From assembly GCA_021325655.1 (NCBI GenBank), contig JAJPGT010000060.1, positions 62,001-126,000 on the forward strand: DNA of 64,000 bases, read 5' to 3'. Below are positions 9,582 through 20,277 of this stretch, one piece after another. The translations under genes were made by a program, and so were the position numbers. The notes beneath the pieces are model-generated. The model saw nothing but the letters and a program-made list of their open reading frames with translations, ran no database searches and was not told the DNA's origin. The stretch's first letter is position 1; each line of letters opens with the position of its first letter. The DNA comes from Pseudomonadota bacterium. Lineage in GTDB: Bacteria; Chloroflexota; UBA6077; JAJPGT01.

Positions 9582-10694
9582 GTGGTGATCGGCATCGACG
9601 CCAGCCGGATCACGGCGCCGTTTCCAACCGGGACGGAACGCTACGCCCTCCAGGTGACACGCCACCTGCTCCAGGCAGACCCGAACCAGCGCTTCCGGCT
9701 CTACTTCAACCAGCTCCCGGCGCCCAGCCTGCTCGAGCGCACGCCGAACGCCACCTGGCGCCATCTGCCGGCGCGACGGCTATGGACACACGGCCGCCTC
9801 GCACTCGAGATGCTCGCCCGGCAGCCCACCGTGCTGTTCGTCCCGGCCCACGTTCTGCCGGTCGTCCACCCGCGCGCCAGCGTGGTCACCATCCACGACC
9901 TCGGCTACCGCTTCTTTCCCAGCGCCCACCCCCCGCAGCGCTGGCTCGCGCTCGAGCTCGCCACGCGCTTCAACTGCGGCGCGGCGCGGCGCATCATCGT
10001 CCCCTCGCGGGCGACCCAGCGCGACCTGGAGCGCGTTTACCACGTCCCGGCGGGCAGGATACGCGTGGTGTACCACGGGGTCGACGAGGACCTGGCCCCG
10101 GTACGCGACGCGGCGGCGCTAGCGCACGTGCGCGCCCGCTACGGGATCCCCTCGGACTACCTGCTGTACCTGGGAACGTTGCAGCCACGGAAGAACATCG
10201 GCCGCCTGGTCGAGGCTTTCCTGCGCTGCCGCAGGCGTACCGGCCGGTCGATCGTCCTGGTGCTCGCCGGCCAGCCGGGCTGGCTGATGAGCACGGTAGA
10301 CGCCCACGTCGCCGACGCCGAGGCACGCGGTCTGGTCCTCCGCCCCGGCTACGTCGCCCGCGAAGACCTGGCCGCGCTGATGAGCGGCGCGCTCGCCTTC
10401 GTTTTTCCCTCGCTGTACGAGGGCTTCGGGCTCCCAGTGCTGGAGGCGATGGCCTGCGGCACCCCGGTCCTCGCCTCCAGCAGCTCGTCGCTGCCCGAGG
10501 TCGTCGGCGAGGCCGGGCTGCTGGCGAACCCGCTGGACACCGAGGCGCTTGCCGACGCGCTCGTCCGGCTGGTGAGCGAGCCAGCGCTGCGGCAGGACCT
10601 GAGCGCCCGAGGCCTTGAGCGCGCCCGCCAGTTCACCTGGCGCTCCTGTGCGCAGCAGACGCTCACCGTACTGCGCGAAGCCGCCATGCTATGA
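9582..10694 (+). CDS. Glycosyltransferase family 4 (GT-B)
   Basis: Retaining glycosyltransferase of 370 residues. The N-terminus IGIDASRI...TGTERYALQV is the usual GT4 acceptor-domain opening. The C-terminal donor domain shows YLGTLQPRKNIGRLVEAF and the EX7E-type motif in PSLYEGFGLPVLEAMACGTPV. I chose GTG 9582, eight bases after AAGGAGG, rather than the long upstream open frame that overlaps the previous gene. Its stop overlaps the start of the next GT9 gene (ATGA). The sugar and acceptor are unknown; its position between two GT9 genes points to the same surface glycan. Confidence 0.92.
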   Translation: MVIGIDASRITAPFPTGTERYALQVTRHLLQADPNQRFRLYFNQLPAPSLLERTPNATWRHLPARRLWTHGRLALEMLARQPTVLFVPAHVLPVVHPRASVVTIHDLGYRFFPSAHPPQRWLALELATRFNCGAARRIIVPSRATQRDLERVYHVPAGRIRVVYHGVDEDLAPVRDAAALAHVRARYGIPSDYLLYLGTLQPRKNIGRLVEAFLRCRRRTGRSIVLVLAGQPGWLMSTVDAHVADAEARGLVLRPGYVAREDLAALMSGALAFVFPSLYEGFGLPVLEAMACGTPVLASSSSSLPEVVGEAGLLANPLDTEALADALVRLVSEPALRQDLSARGLERARQFTWRSCAQQTLTVLREAAML

Positions 10695-11833
10695 TTCCCG
10701 CGATGGCTCCCCAGCGTCTTCTCGTGGTGAAACTGGCAACGCTGGGCGACCTGCTGCTTGCCACACCCGCCCTGCGCGCGCTGCGCCGAGCGTTCCCACC
10801 CGCCCACGTCACCGTGCTCGCCACCGCTGCCTCCGCCGTGGTGCTGGATGGCAATGACGCGGTGGACCAGGTGATCGTGTTCGACAAGTATGCCTTCGAC
10901 CGGCCGAGCGACGCCCTGCGGGCACTGCCGCGGGCCCTGCGGCTGGCGGCGCGGCTGCGCCAAGAGCGGTTCGAGGCGCTGCTGCTGCTGCACCACCTCA
11001 CCACTGCCTGGGGCACGCTCAAATACGCCGCGCTGGCGCTGAGCAGCGGCGCGCCGCTGCGAGCCGGGCTGGACAATGGCCGGGGGCTGTTCCTCACCCA
11101 TCGCGCCCCCGACGGCGGCTTTGGCGCACGGCACGAGGTCGACCAGTGGCGCGCGGTGGCGGCGCTGCTCGGGGCAACGAACCCCGCGCCGCGCCTGGAG
11201 CTGTTCCCCACCGAGGCCGACCAGCGTGCAGCAGAGCGCCACTGGCGTGAGTTGGGGCTGGGCGAGGCGGTCGCCGCGATCCACCCGGGCTGTGGCACAT
11301 TCAGCCCTGCCCGCCGCTGGTACCCCCAGCGCTTCGCCGAGGTGGCGGATCTGGTGCGCCAGCGGCTCGGGCTACAGCCGCTGATTCTGGCCGGCCCGGC
11401 CCCGGGCGAGGCGGAGCTGGCCCAGCAGGTGGCCGCGGCCAGCCGTGGCGGCGCGCCGGTGGCGCTGCTGCGGGGTCGACCCCAGCAGACGCTCGCCTTC
11501 CTGCACCACTGCCAGCTCTTCGTGGGCAACGATAGCGGGCTGATGCACCTGGCGACCGCCGCCGAGCTCCCGGTCGTCGCGGTGTTCGGTCCGAGCAACG
11601 ATCACGCCTGGGGGCCCTACCCGCTCGAGAGCCCGCGCCACGCGGTCGTCCGCGCCCGGCTGGCGTGCAGCCCGTGTATCCACGTCGGGCACCGCTTCGG
11701 CACGCCGCAAGGCTGTCCGGCCCGCACCTGCCTGGACCTGGTCACCAGCCAGCAGGTGCTCGCCGCGGCCGAGCGGGTCCTGGCCGCGGCCGCGCCTCCG
11801 GCGCAGCCCAGCGGCGTTGGAGGCCTGCGGTGA
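10691..11833 (+). CDS. Glycosyltransferase family 9 (heptosyltransferase-like), second copy
   Basis: A 380-residue GT9 protein, divergent from the first copy at 8402. It opens with QRLLVVKLATLGDLLLATPALRALRRAFP and has the donor-site block VGNDSGLMHLATAAELPVVAVFGPSNDHAWGPYP. A C-terminal Cys pair region (CSPCIHVGHRFGTPQGCPARTC) is again present. Either ATG 10691 (overlapping the previous stop) or ATG 10703 could be used. The following gene begins at the overlapping GTGA, so expression is coupled. It probably acts in sequence with the upstream GT9 and GT4. Confidence 0.9.
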   Translation: MIPAMAPQRLLVVKLATLGDLLLATPALRALRRAFPPAHVTVLATAASAVVLDGNDAVDQVIVFDKYAFDRPSDALRALPRALRLAARLRQERFEALLLLHHLTTAWGTLKYAALALSSGAPLRAGLDNGRGLFLTHRAPDGGFGARHEVDQWRAVAALLGATNPAPRLELFPTEADQRAAERHWRELGLGEAVAAIHPGCGTFSPARRWYPQRFAEVADLVRQRLGLQPLILAGPAPGEAELAQQVAAASRGGAPVALLRGRPQQTLAFLHHCQLFVGNDSGLMHLATAAELPVVAVFGPSNDHAWGPYPLESPRHAVVRARLACSPCIHVGHRFGTPQGCPARTCLDLVTSQQVLAAAERVLAAAAPPAQPSGVGGLR

Positions 11834-12354
11834 CACTCGAGCCATCCGACCCGAGCGCCGGGACGCGACCCGCGGAGCCGGCTGAGGAGCCATCGCTGGT
11901 CCGCTGCGCCCGCCACCCGGAGGTGGAGACCGGGCTGCGCTGTGGCCGCTGCGACACGCCGATCTGCCCGCGCTGTCTGGTGCTCACCCCGGTGGGCGCC
12001 CGCTGCCGGGACTGCGCCCGGCTGCGGCGGCTGCCGCTGTTCGAGGCGGCGCCACGGCACTACCTGTTGGCGGTGCTGGCCGGGGTGTTCTCCGCCGCGC
12101 TTGGCGCAGTGGCGCTGCTGTTCCTGCCCGCCTTCGGCTTTCTGACCCTGCTGCTCTACCTGGCGCTCGGCTACGGTGTGGGGGAAGCGGTGTCGCTGGC
12201 AACGAACCGCAAGCGAGCGACCGGCCTGGCCGTGGTCGCCGCCGGCTGCGCCGGGCTGGGCGCGCTCGCCCCGGCGCTGCTGCGCCTGTCGCCGCCGCTG
12301 GCAGTGCTGGCGATCGCGCTGGCCGGCGCCGGGGCCTGGGGGCGGATGCGGTGA
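11830..12354 (+). CDS. Small membrane protein with N-terminal B-box-like zinc finger
   Basis: 174 residues, function unknown. After an acidic, Pro-rich leader, a cluster of one His and eight Cys (CARHPEVETGLRCGRCDTP, then CPRCLV, CRDC) forms a B-box-type double zinc site. The rest is hydrophobic with about four membrane segments. I know this combination from uncharacterised bacterial proteins but not with a proven role. The GTG start overlaps the previous stop (GTGA) and its own stop overlaps the kinase start in the same way, so it belongs to the glycosylation operon. It might bring a zinc-dependent partner to the membrane; that is speculation. Confidence 0.75.
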   Translation: MTLEPSDPSAGTRPAEPAEEPSLVRCARHPEVETGLRCGRCDTPICPRCLVLTPVGARCRDCARLRRLPLFEAAPRHYLLAVLAGVFSAALGAVALLFLPAFGFLTLLLYLALGYGVGEAVSLATNRKRATGLAVVAAGCAGLGALAPALLRLSPPLAVLAIALAGAGAWGRMR

Positions 12355-13352
12355 GCTGGGCGCGGGAGGCTGTCGCGCTGCTGGACCGATTCCCGGGCCA
12401 GCGGCTGGCGGTGATCGGGGACCTGGTGCTCGACCGCTACGTCGTCGGCTTTCCGGCGCGCATCTCGCGCGAGGCGCCGGTGCTGGTGCTGGAGGAGCGG
12501 AGCGCGTTCGCCCGACCGGGCTCGGCGGCCAACCCGGCCACCAATCTGAGCGCGCTCGGCTGCGCGGTGGAGATAATCGGCGTCGTCGGCTGCGATTCCG
12601 AGGCCGACACGCTGCTGCGAGCACTGGCGGAGACCGGGGTGGACACCCGCGGCGTCGTGCGCGCGCCGGGCTTTACCACCGCGGCGAAGACGCGCATCCT
12701 GGCGGAGGACGCGGCCGGACGGCGGCAACAGATGCTGCGGCTAGACCGGGTGCCGAGCGGGCCGCTCGATGCGGCGACGCTCGCCGGCCTTGGCGCGGCC
12801 ATCGACCACGCCGCCGAGCACTGCGCAGTGCTCCTGGTCTCCGACTATAAAGGCGGGGTGGTGTGCGAAGCGACGATCGCTGCCGCGCTCGCCGCGGCCC
12901 GCCGCCACGAGCGTCCCCTCGTCGTCGACACTCAGGGCAGCCCGTTCCGCTTTCGCGGGTTCACGCTGGTCAAGTCGAACCAGCCGGACGTGGAGGTGGC
13001 GCTCGGCGCGCGGCTGGAGACGGAGGACGCCTTCCGATCCGCCTGCGCCCAGCTCGTGGAGCGGTTGCAGGCCCGGGCGGCGGTCATCACCCGCGGCGCG
13101 GAGGGAATCTCCGCGCTCGAAGCCAGCGGCGAATACCTGCACCTGCCGGCGGCGAACCGCGCCGAGGTGGTGGACGTGACTGGCGCGGGCGACACGGTGA
13201 TCGCGCTGCTCGCGGCCGGACTGGCGGTGGGCGCGCCGCTGCGGGAGACGGTGGCGCTGGCGAATCTCGGCGCCAGCCTGGTGGTGCGGCGGCTCGGAGT
13301 GGTGGCGCCGACCCCCGACGAGCTGCGCCAGGCGGCGCGCGAGGCAGACTGA
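12351..13352 (+). CDS. PfkB-family kinase similar to heptose 7-phosphate kinase (RfaE/HldE domain I)
   Basis: Carbohydrate kinase of 333 residues. The N-terminus LAVIGDLVLDRYVVGFPARISREAPVLVL follows the RfaE/HldE kinase pattern, including the DRY and SREAPV blocks. The C-terminal PfkB signature DVTGAGDTVIALLAAGL supplies the catalytic Asp. There is no C-terminal adenylyltransferase (HldE domain II), so this is the kinase half only. Together with two GT9 enzymes in the same operon it suggests that a heptose or similar sugar is activated for a surface polymer. Substrate identity is inferred. The start overlaps the previous stop as GTGA. Confidence 0.88.
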   Translation: MSWAREAVALLDRFPGQRLAVIGDLVLDRYVVGFPARISREAPVLVLEERSAFARPGSAANPATNLSALGCAVEIIGVVGCDSEADTLLRALAETGVDTRGVVRAPGFTTAAKTRILAEDAAGRRQQMLRLDRVPSGPLDAATLAGLGAAIDHAAEHCAVLLVSDYKGGVVCEATIAAALAAARRHERPLVVDTQGSPFRFRGFTLVKSNQPDVEVALGARLETEDAFRSACAQLVERLQARAAVITRGAEGISALEASGEYLHLPAANRAEVVDVTGAGDTVIALLAAGLAVGAPLRETVALANLGASLVVRRLGVVAPTPDELRQAAREAD

Positions 13353-13362
13353 CCGGGCCGGG

Positions 13363-13641
13363 TTACCCGCCGCGAGCGCGGCGCCCGCCCGCCGAACCTG
13401 ACCCGCTGGCCGCCGCTTGCAACCGCCAGCAGGCGGTCCGTGCCTTCATGCACAGGGCCTGCTCTTCCGGCGTGATCGGCGGTGTGTCCTGCAGGCAGAT
13501 GATCTGGTACAGCAGCAGGCAGCCCTCATCTCCCGGCTCGTCCTCGACGGTCCAGCGTTCACGGTAGAAGGGGCAGGCACCGCGATGGCGGTGCCAGTTC
13601 GGGTTATCCGGGATCGTCGGAGTGCTCCGCGGCAGATTCAG
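13363..13641 (-). CDS. Small Cys-rich protein lacking a normal start codon
   Basis: An open frame on the minus strand, in a different frame from the DUF2851 gene it overlaps, encodes a protein-like stretch: RGACPFYRERWTVEDE, EGCLLLYQIICLQDTPP, EEQALCMKARTACWRL. Six cysteines, the mixed charged and hydrophobic pattern and a low-complexity tail look like a genuine small conserved protein. The frame opens after a TGA at 13654-13656 and contains no ATG, GTG or TTG before the conserved part; CTG 13641 is the start used here, and CTG 13635 or a rarer codon is possible. It could instead be the C-terminal extension of DUF2851 reached by frameshift. I do not recognise a named family. Confidence 0.5.
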   Translation of the reverse strand: MNLPRSTPTIPDNPNWHRHRGACPFYRERWTVEDEPGDEGCLLLYQIICLQDTPPITPEEQALCMKARTACWRLQAAASGSGSAGGRRARGG

Positions 13642-15094
13642 GCCCGGAGTGTATCACACCGCTCGTGCTTCGCCCGTGAGTGGCGGCAGGCGCTTCGCTC
13701 CCTTCAGGGCAAGGAAGAGCGGCCAGCCGCGCTCCGCCGCCAGCCGGGCAGCGCTCGCACCAGCGCCCGGCGCACCACTCGTGGAACAGGTGCAGCAGCC
13801 CCTGCTGGCGCGCGGCTGTGAGCCGAAGGCCGCGGGGCACACCGCCGGCCACCTGCTGGGCCATGTAACGGCTGATCCGATTGCCCGGCGTTGCTGGGAA
13901 GCGGCGGTAGCAGCCAAGCGCCGCGGCTGAGAGGGGCTCATCCCCGTGAACCTGTCCGAGCGCGTAGCAGCCCGGTAGCAGCACGTTGACGACGACCTCC
14001 ATCGCCCGACCGCGGCCGATCAGCCAGGGGCGGGCCTGCTCCAAGGGCCGGCCGAAGTCGACCTGCCAGGGCCAGAAGTCGTCCGTTGCCTGCACCCGGA
14101 ACAGCTCCGCCAGAGGCGCGGGCGTCGGACACACCACCGCCTCGCGCACCGCTGCCGCGAGCGCCCCGACCCAGTCTGTGCCTGCCCGCGCCGCCAGCCA
14201 CAACCCCAGCCCGGCCAGGCGGCGCGGAGGCGCGTTGTCCGGCCGGACCGACCCCAGCGCCCAGGCGCGCCGGGGCAGCCCCGGGGCGCCGTCGTCCAGC
14301 GCGGCCCACTCGCGCAGCAGCCCGCCCGGCACCGGCGCCTCGGTGGCGGGAAGCAGCCCGGCTCGACCCAGCAGCAGCGCCTGGGCCGCGTCGGCCCGCC
14401 GCGCCGGCGGACGTGCCAGCAGCGCCGCAGCCAGATCCTCGTACGGCAGCAGCTCGGCCAGCCGAGCGCAGGGCTCCTTGTTGGCCGAGTAGCCCATCGC
14501 CACCAGCAGCGCCCGATAGAACACCTGCTCTGCGCTGCAGGCGGCAAGGTCGCCTTCCAACGCCGCCGCCCGCGCCAGAAAGCGCGCCTCGCCCGCCGCG
14601 TCCAGCAGCGCCACTACGTCGTGGACGTGCTGGACGCAGGCCGGCCCGGGCGGGACCGCACCGCCCACCCGGGCGAATCGCGCCCGCAGTGCCGGGAGGG
14701 AGTCGGACAATTGCCGGCCTAGGACGAGCGTCGGCACCACCTGTCCGTCGATCCGGCGGGCGGGGCTGCCCGCTTGGCGCAGGACCACGTGAAGCACCAC
14801 GCCCGCGTAGCGGGGATCGCGGTGATGCCCGTGGGCAGCCCAGTCGGCCGCGCTGAGGTGGACCTCCACGTCGCCCCGCAGCAGCGTGCTGTCCGGCCGC
14901 TCCAGCACCGCGCCGCGGAAGTCCGGCCCCGGACCGGGCCAGCGCCGGCCCGCGAACACCACCCGCAGCCGCGAGCCGTCGCTCAGCACCAGCCAGGGAT
15001 CAGCAAAGGCGCGGCTCTCCCAGAGCCAGGCGACGAACGCCTCGTCCGCAGAGGGAGCCGCCCTCTCAGCCGCTGGACTCGGGCTCACCGGCAT
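13604..15094 (-). CDS. DUF2851 family protein
   Basis: 496-residue protein of the DUF2851 family, function unknown. Recognisable blocks are FVAWLWESRAF near the start, GPGPDFRGAVLE and GDVEVHLSAADWAAHGHHRDP (first 100 residues), then long helical repeats and a C-terminal WCAGRWCERCP motif that may bind metal. ATG 15094 is preceded by GTGGGGG and fits better than GTG 15106. The coding start overlaps the end of the HTH gene, so the two are probably co-transcribed. The last 25 residues, past the Cys motif, look non-conserved and overlap the small Cys-rich frame downstream. Confidence 0.85.
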   Translation of the reverse strand: MPVSPSPAAERAAPSADEAFVAWLWESRAFADPWLVLSDGSRLRVVFAGRRWPGPGPDFRGAVLERPDSTLLRGDVEVHLSAADWAAHGHHRDPRYAGVVLHVVLRQAGSPARRIDGQVVPTLVLGRQLSDSLPALRARFARVGGAVPPGPACVQHVHDVVALLDAAGEARFLARAAALEGDLAACSAEQVFYRALLVAMGYSANKEPCARLAELLPYEDLAAALLARPPARRADAAQALLLGRAGLLPATEAPVPGGLLREWAALDDGAPGLPRRAWALGSVRPDNAPPRRLAGLGLWLAARAGTDWVGALAAAVREAVVCPTPAPLAELFRVQATDDFWPWQVDFGRPLEQARPWLIGRGRAMEVVVNVLLPGCYALGQVHGDEPLSAAALGCYRRFPATPGNRISRYMAQQVAGGVPRGLRLTAARQQGLLHLFHEWCAGRWCERCPAGGGARLAALPCPEGSEAPAATHGRSTSGVIHSGPESAAEHSDDPG

Positions 15095-15296
15095 CGTCGC
15101 CCCCACCCGCCTCGTCGCTGAACCCAGCCCGCTCGGCCAGCAGCAGCAGCATGCATCCAGAGGCGCCGCGGGGGGGAGAGACGTCCCGCTCCCAGTCGCT
15201 CACCGTGGCCTGCCGCACGCCCAGCTCGTCGGCCAGCGCCTGCTGGCTCAGCCCGCGCCGCCGCAACGCCCGCACCCGCGCCGCGTCCCACCGCAC
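15066..15296 (-). CDS. XRE-type helix-turn-helix regulator
   Basis: Small DNA-binding protein. The HTH is unmistakable: VRALRRRGLSQQALADELG followed by VRQATVSDWE. I place the start at GTG 15296, giving 76 residues, because a GGAAG lies about ten bases upstream and a promoter-like TTGACG/TACGCT pair lies just before it. The frame is open to GTG 15365, which would give 99 residues and bury that promoter inside the gene. The acidic Gly/Ser tail overlaps the DUF2851 start by 29 bases. It could autoregulate the HTH-DUF2851 operon; targets are unknown. Confidence 0.8.
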   Translation of the reverse strand: MRWDAARVRALRRRGLSQQALADELGVRQATVSDWERDVSPPRGASGCMLLLLAERAGFSDEAGGGDDAGEPESSG

Positions 15297-15320
15297 CGGG
15301 CGTCGCTTCCGCAGGGCCAG

Positions 15321-15349
15321 AGCGTATACGGTTTCGTATAGCCCGTCAA
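15321..15349 (-). promoter_or_regulatory. Candidate promoter for the HTH-DUF2851 operon
   Basis: On the minus strand TTGACG (15344-15349) and TACGCT (15321-15326) are separated by 17 bases. Between them sits an inverted repeat, TATACG-AAAC-CGTATA, which could be an operator for the HTH protein itself. Predicted transcription would begin about 18 bases before GTG 15296. Confidence 0.4.
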
Positions 15350-15447
15350 GCGGTGGGCAGTGCACGATCCCGGGAGAGGAGGTTGTGGGCAGAACTAGCG
15401 GGCGCGAGGCCTACGGGGCGGCCGCCCGGCACGGGCGCGGCGCCGGG

Positions 15448-16512
15448 CTACGCGCGCGGCCAGGAGCCGAGCACCTTCATGAACACGGTATGGGGCTCGG
15501 CCTGCTCCAGCGCCAGGCGCACCCGCTCCTCCGCGGCATGGCCGTCGAGCTCCACGAAGAAGACGTAGTCCCAGGCGCGGCGCCGCGAGGGGCGCGACTG
15601 GATGCTGGCCAGGTTGACGCCCTGGTCGGAGAAGGTGTTGATAACGTCGCGCAGCACGCCCACCCGATCCTTGATGCTGAACACCAGGAAGGTGCGGTCG
15701 TTGCCGGTCGGCCGCTCGCTCACGCTGGTTCCGATCACCAGAAAGCGCGTCCAGTTGCTGGAGAGGTCCTGGATTCCGCTCTCCAGAATCCGCAGCCCGT
15801 ACACCTCGGCGGCGAGCGCGGTAGCGATCGCCGCCCCGGCCGGGTCTTTGGACGCCATCTCCGCCGCGCGGGCGGTGCTGACCACCGACATCACCTCACG
15901 GCCGGGCAGGTTACGGCTGATCCAGCCGCGGCACTGGGCGAGGGCCGAGGGGTGCGAGTAGATCAGCTTGATGTCGTCGCGCTCGCCCAGTGCCAGCAGA
16001 TTGTGGACGACCGGGATCGTCACCTCGGAGCAGACCTTCAGCTCGGTGTCCACGAGCTGGTCGAGCGTCTCGTGCACCGAGCCCTCGGTGGAGTTCTCAA
16101 CCGGGACGACGCCGTAGTCGGCACCGCCGCGCTGCACCTCGGCGAAGACATCGGTGATGCTGGGGGCCGGGACATACTCCGGGGCGTGGCCGAAGCGCTG
16201 CATCGCCGCCTGGTGGGTGAACGTCGCCGCTGGGCCGAGGTAAGCGATGCGGAGCGGCCGCTGGAGACTCCGCGATGCGGACAGGATTTCGCGGTAGATG
16301 GCCCGGATATGCTCCGGGCGCAGCGGCCCTGCGTTCTCCCGCTCCAGCCCGTTCAGCAGGCTGGCCTCACGGCCAGGCGCAAACGTGGGAGCCTCGCCGG
16401 CGGTCTCCTTCAAGCGGCCGACCTGGAGCGACAGGTGGGCGCGCCGGTTGAGCAGGCGAATGATCTCACGGTCGAGAGCGTCGATTTCGCGGCGGAGTGC
16501 TTCGAGGCTCAG
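15448..16512 (-). CDS. pheA: Bifunctional chorismate mutase/prephenate dehydratase (P-protein)
   Basis: Phenylalanine synthesis enzyme converting chorismate through prephenate to phenylpyruvate. Domains: chorismate mutase (first ~85 residues, SLEALRREIDALDREIIRLL), prephenate dehydratase (about 95-275, with TFTHQAAM, ENSTEGSV and the catalytic TRF in NWTRFLVIG), and a C-terminal ACT domain for feedback by phenylalanine (VGVLRDVINTF, then IQSRP where ESRP is usual). There is no ATG, GTG or TTG near the domain start. A CTG at 16512 gives MSLEAL..., 354 residues, and has GGAG six bases upstream. The only ordinary-type start is TTG 16647, which adds 45 odd residues, overlaps the start of divergent ligA and has no ribosome site. 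Confidence 0.93.
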   Translation of the reverse strand: MSLEALRREIDALDREIIRLLNRRAHLSLQVGRLKETAGEAPTFAPGREASLLNGLERENAGPLRPEHIRAIYREILSASRSLQRPLRIAYLGPAATFTHQAAMQRFGHAPEYVPAPSITDVFAEVQRGGADYGVVPVENSTEGSVHETLDQLVDTELKVCSEVTIPVVHNLLALGERDDIKLIYSHPSALAQCRGWISRNLPGREVMSVVSTARAAEMASKDPAGAAIATALAAEVYGLRILESGIQDLSSNWTRFLVIGTSVSERPTGNDRTFLVFSIKDRVGVLRDVINTFSDQGVNLASIQSRPSRRRAWDYVFFVELDGHAAEERVRLALEQAEPHTVFMKVLGSWPRA

Positions 16513-16562
16513 GCTGGTCTCCAGAGTGCTGGGCGGCGGCCGGTATCGTGGCGGGGGTGTAA

Positions 16563-19141
<2,579 letters not shown>

Positions 19142-19293
19142 CCGGCCGCGCCCGCGGCCATCCCGGAGCACCTGTGTTACACTCGGCGGTGCTTCGGGCG
19201 CCGGCTCGGGGCTCACGCGACGGTCCGCGGCCCGCCGCCACGCTCCCGCAGCGCGCCGGCACGCTGGCGATGACTTGACGTGAGGAGGCCGTA

Positions 19294-20277
19294 ATGGCCC
19301 AGCCAAAGGTGTTCGTCTCCCGCCGTATCCCCTCCGTTGGCATTGAGAAGCTGCGGCGCTCGTGCGAGGTGCGCCTCTGGGATTCGGACGAGGTGATCCC
19401 GCGCGCCGAGCTGCTCCGCCAGATCGCCGACGTCGAAGGGCTGCTCTGCCTGCTGACCGAGAAGATCGACGCCGAGCTGCTCGACCACGCCCCCCACCTG
19501 AAAGTGGTGGCGAACATGGCGGTTGGCTTCGACAACCTGGACGTGCCCGAGCTGACCCGCCGCGGGATCGTGGGGACGAACACCCCAGGGGTGCTGACCG
19601 AGACGACGGCCGATTTCACCTGGGCGCTGCTGCTGGCAGCGGCGCGGCGCATCCCCGAGGCCGAGCGCTACGTGAAGGAAGGCAGGTGGAAGACGTGGGG
19701 GCCGCTGCTGCTGCTCGGCCAGGACGTGCACCACGCGACCATCGGGATTATCGGGATGGGCCGCATCGGGCAGGAGGTGGCCAAGCGCGCGCGCGGCTTC
19801 GACATGACGATCCTGTACTACGACGTCTACCGCCGCGAGGACCTGGAGCGGCAGCTCGGCTACCGCTACGTGGACCTGGACACGCTGCTGCGCGAATCGG
19901 ACTTCGTGACGGTGCACGTAGACCTGAACGAGCGGACCCGCCGGATGATCAACGCCGAGGCCCTGGCGAAGATGAAGCGGACGGCGATCCTGGTCAACGC
20001 CGCCCGCGGCCCGATCGTCGACTCGCAGGCGCTGTACGAGGCGCTGAAGAACGGGACGATCCAGGCGGCGGCGCTGGACGTGACCGACCCGGAGCCGATC
20101 CCGCTGGATAGCCCGCTGCTGACGCTGGACAACTGCCTGATCGTGCCGCACATCGCCAGTGCCAGCGTGAAGACGCGCAACGCGATGGCCGAGCTGGCGG
20201 CGGACAATATCCTGGCAGTGCTGAGCGGGCAGCGCCCGCCGACACCGGTCAATCCTGAGGTGCTGAGCCGCTCGTAG
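19294..20277 (+). CDS. D-isomer-specific 2-hydroxyacid dehydrogenase (glyoxylate/hydroxypyruvate reductase-like)
   Basis: NAD(P)-dependent reductase of 327 residues. The Rossmann fingerprint is IGIIGMGRIGQEVAKRA, and the catalytic Arg-Glu-His set is visible in NAARGPIVDS (Arg), DPEPIPLDSPL (Glu) and PHIASAS (His). MAVGFDNLDV and TTADFTWALLL resemble glyoxylate reductases, so glyoxylate or hydroxypyruvate is the likeliest substrate. A strong ribosome site (GTGAGGAGG) lies five bases before the ATG. An upstream TGTTACACT near 19171-19179 could be an extended -10. The 3' end overlaps the convergent secreted-protein gene by 29 bases. Confidence 0.92.
   Translation: MAQPKVFVSRRIPSVGIEKLRRSCEVRLWDSDEVIPRAELLRQIADVEGLLCLLTEKIDAELLDHAPHLKVVANMAVGFDNLDVPELTRRGIVGTNTPGVLTETTADFTWALLLAAARRIPEAERYVKEGRWKTWGPLLLLGQDVHHATIGIIGMGRIGQEVAKRARGFDMTILYYDVYRREDLERQLGYRYVDLDTLLRESDFVTVHVDLNERTRRMINAEALAKMKRTAILVNAARGPIVDSQALYEALKNGTIQAAALDVTDPEPIPLDSPLLTLDNCLIVPHIASASVKTRNAMAELAADNILAVLSGQRPPTPVNPEVLSRS

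Noticed and set aside
13417-13821. 134-codon plus-strand frame
   Set aside because: It is opposite the Cys-rich small protein and the DUF2851 end, and its product is Arg/Ala-rich without pattern.
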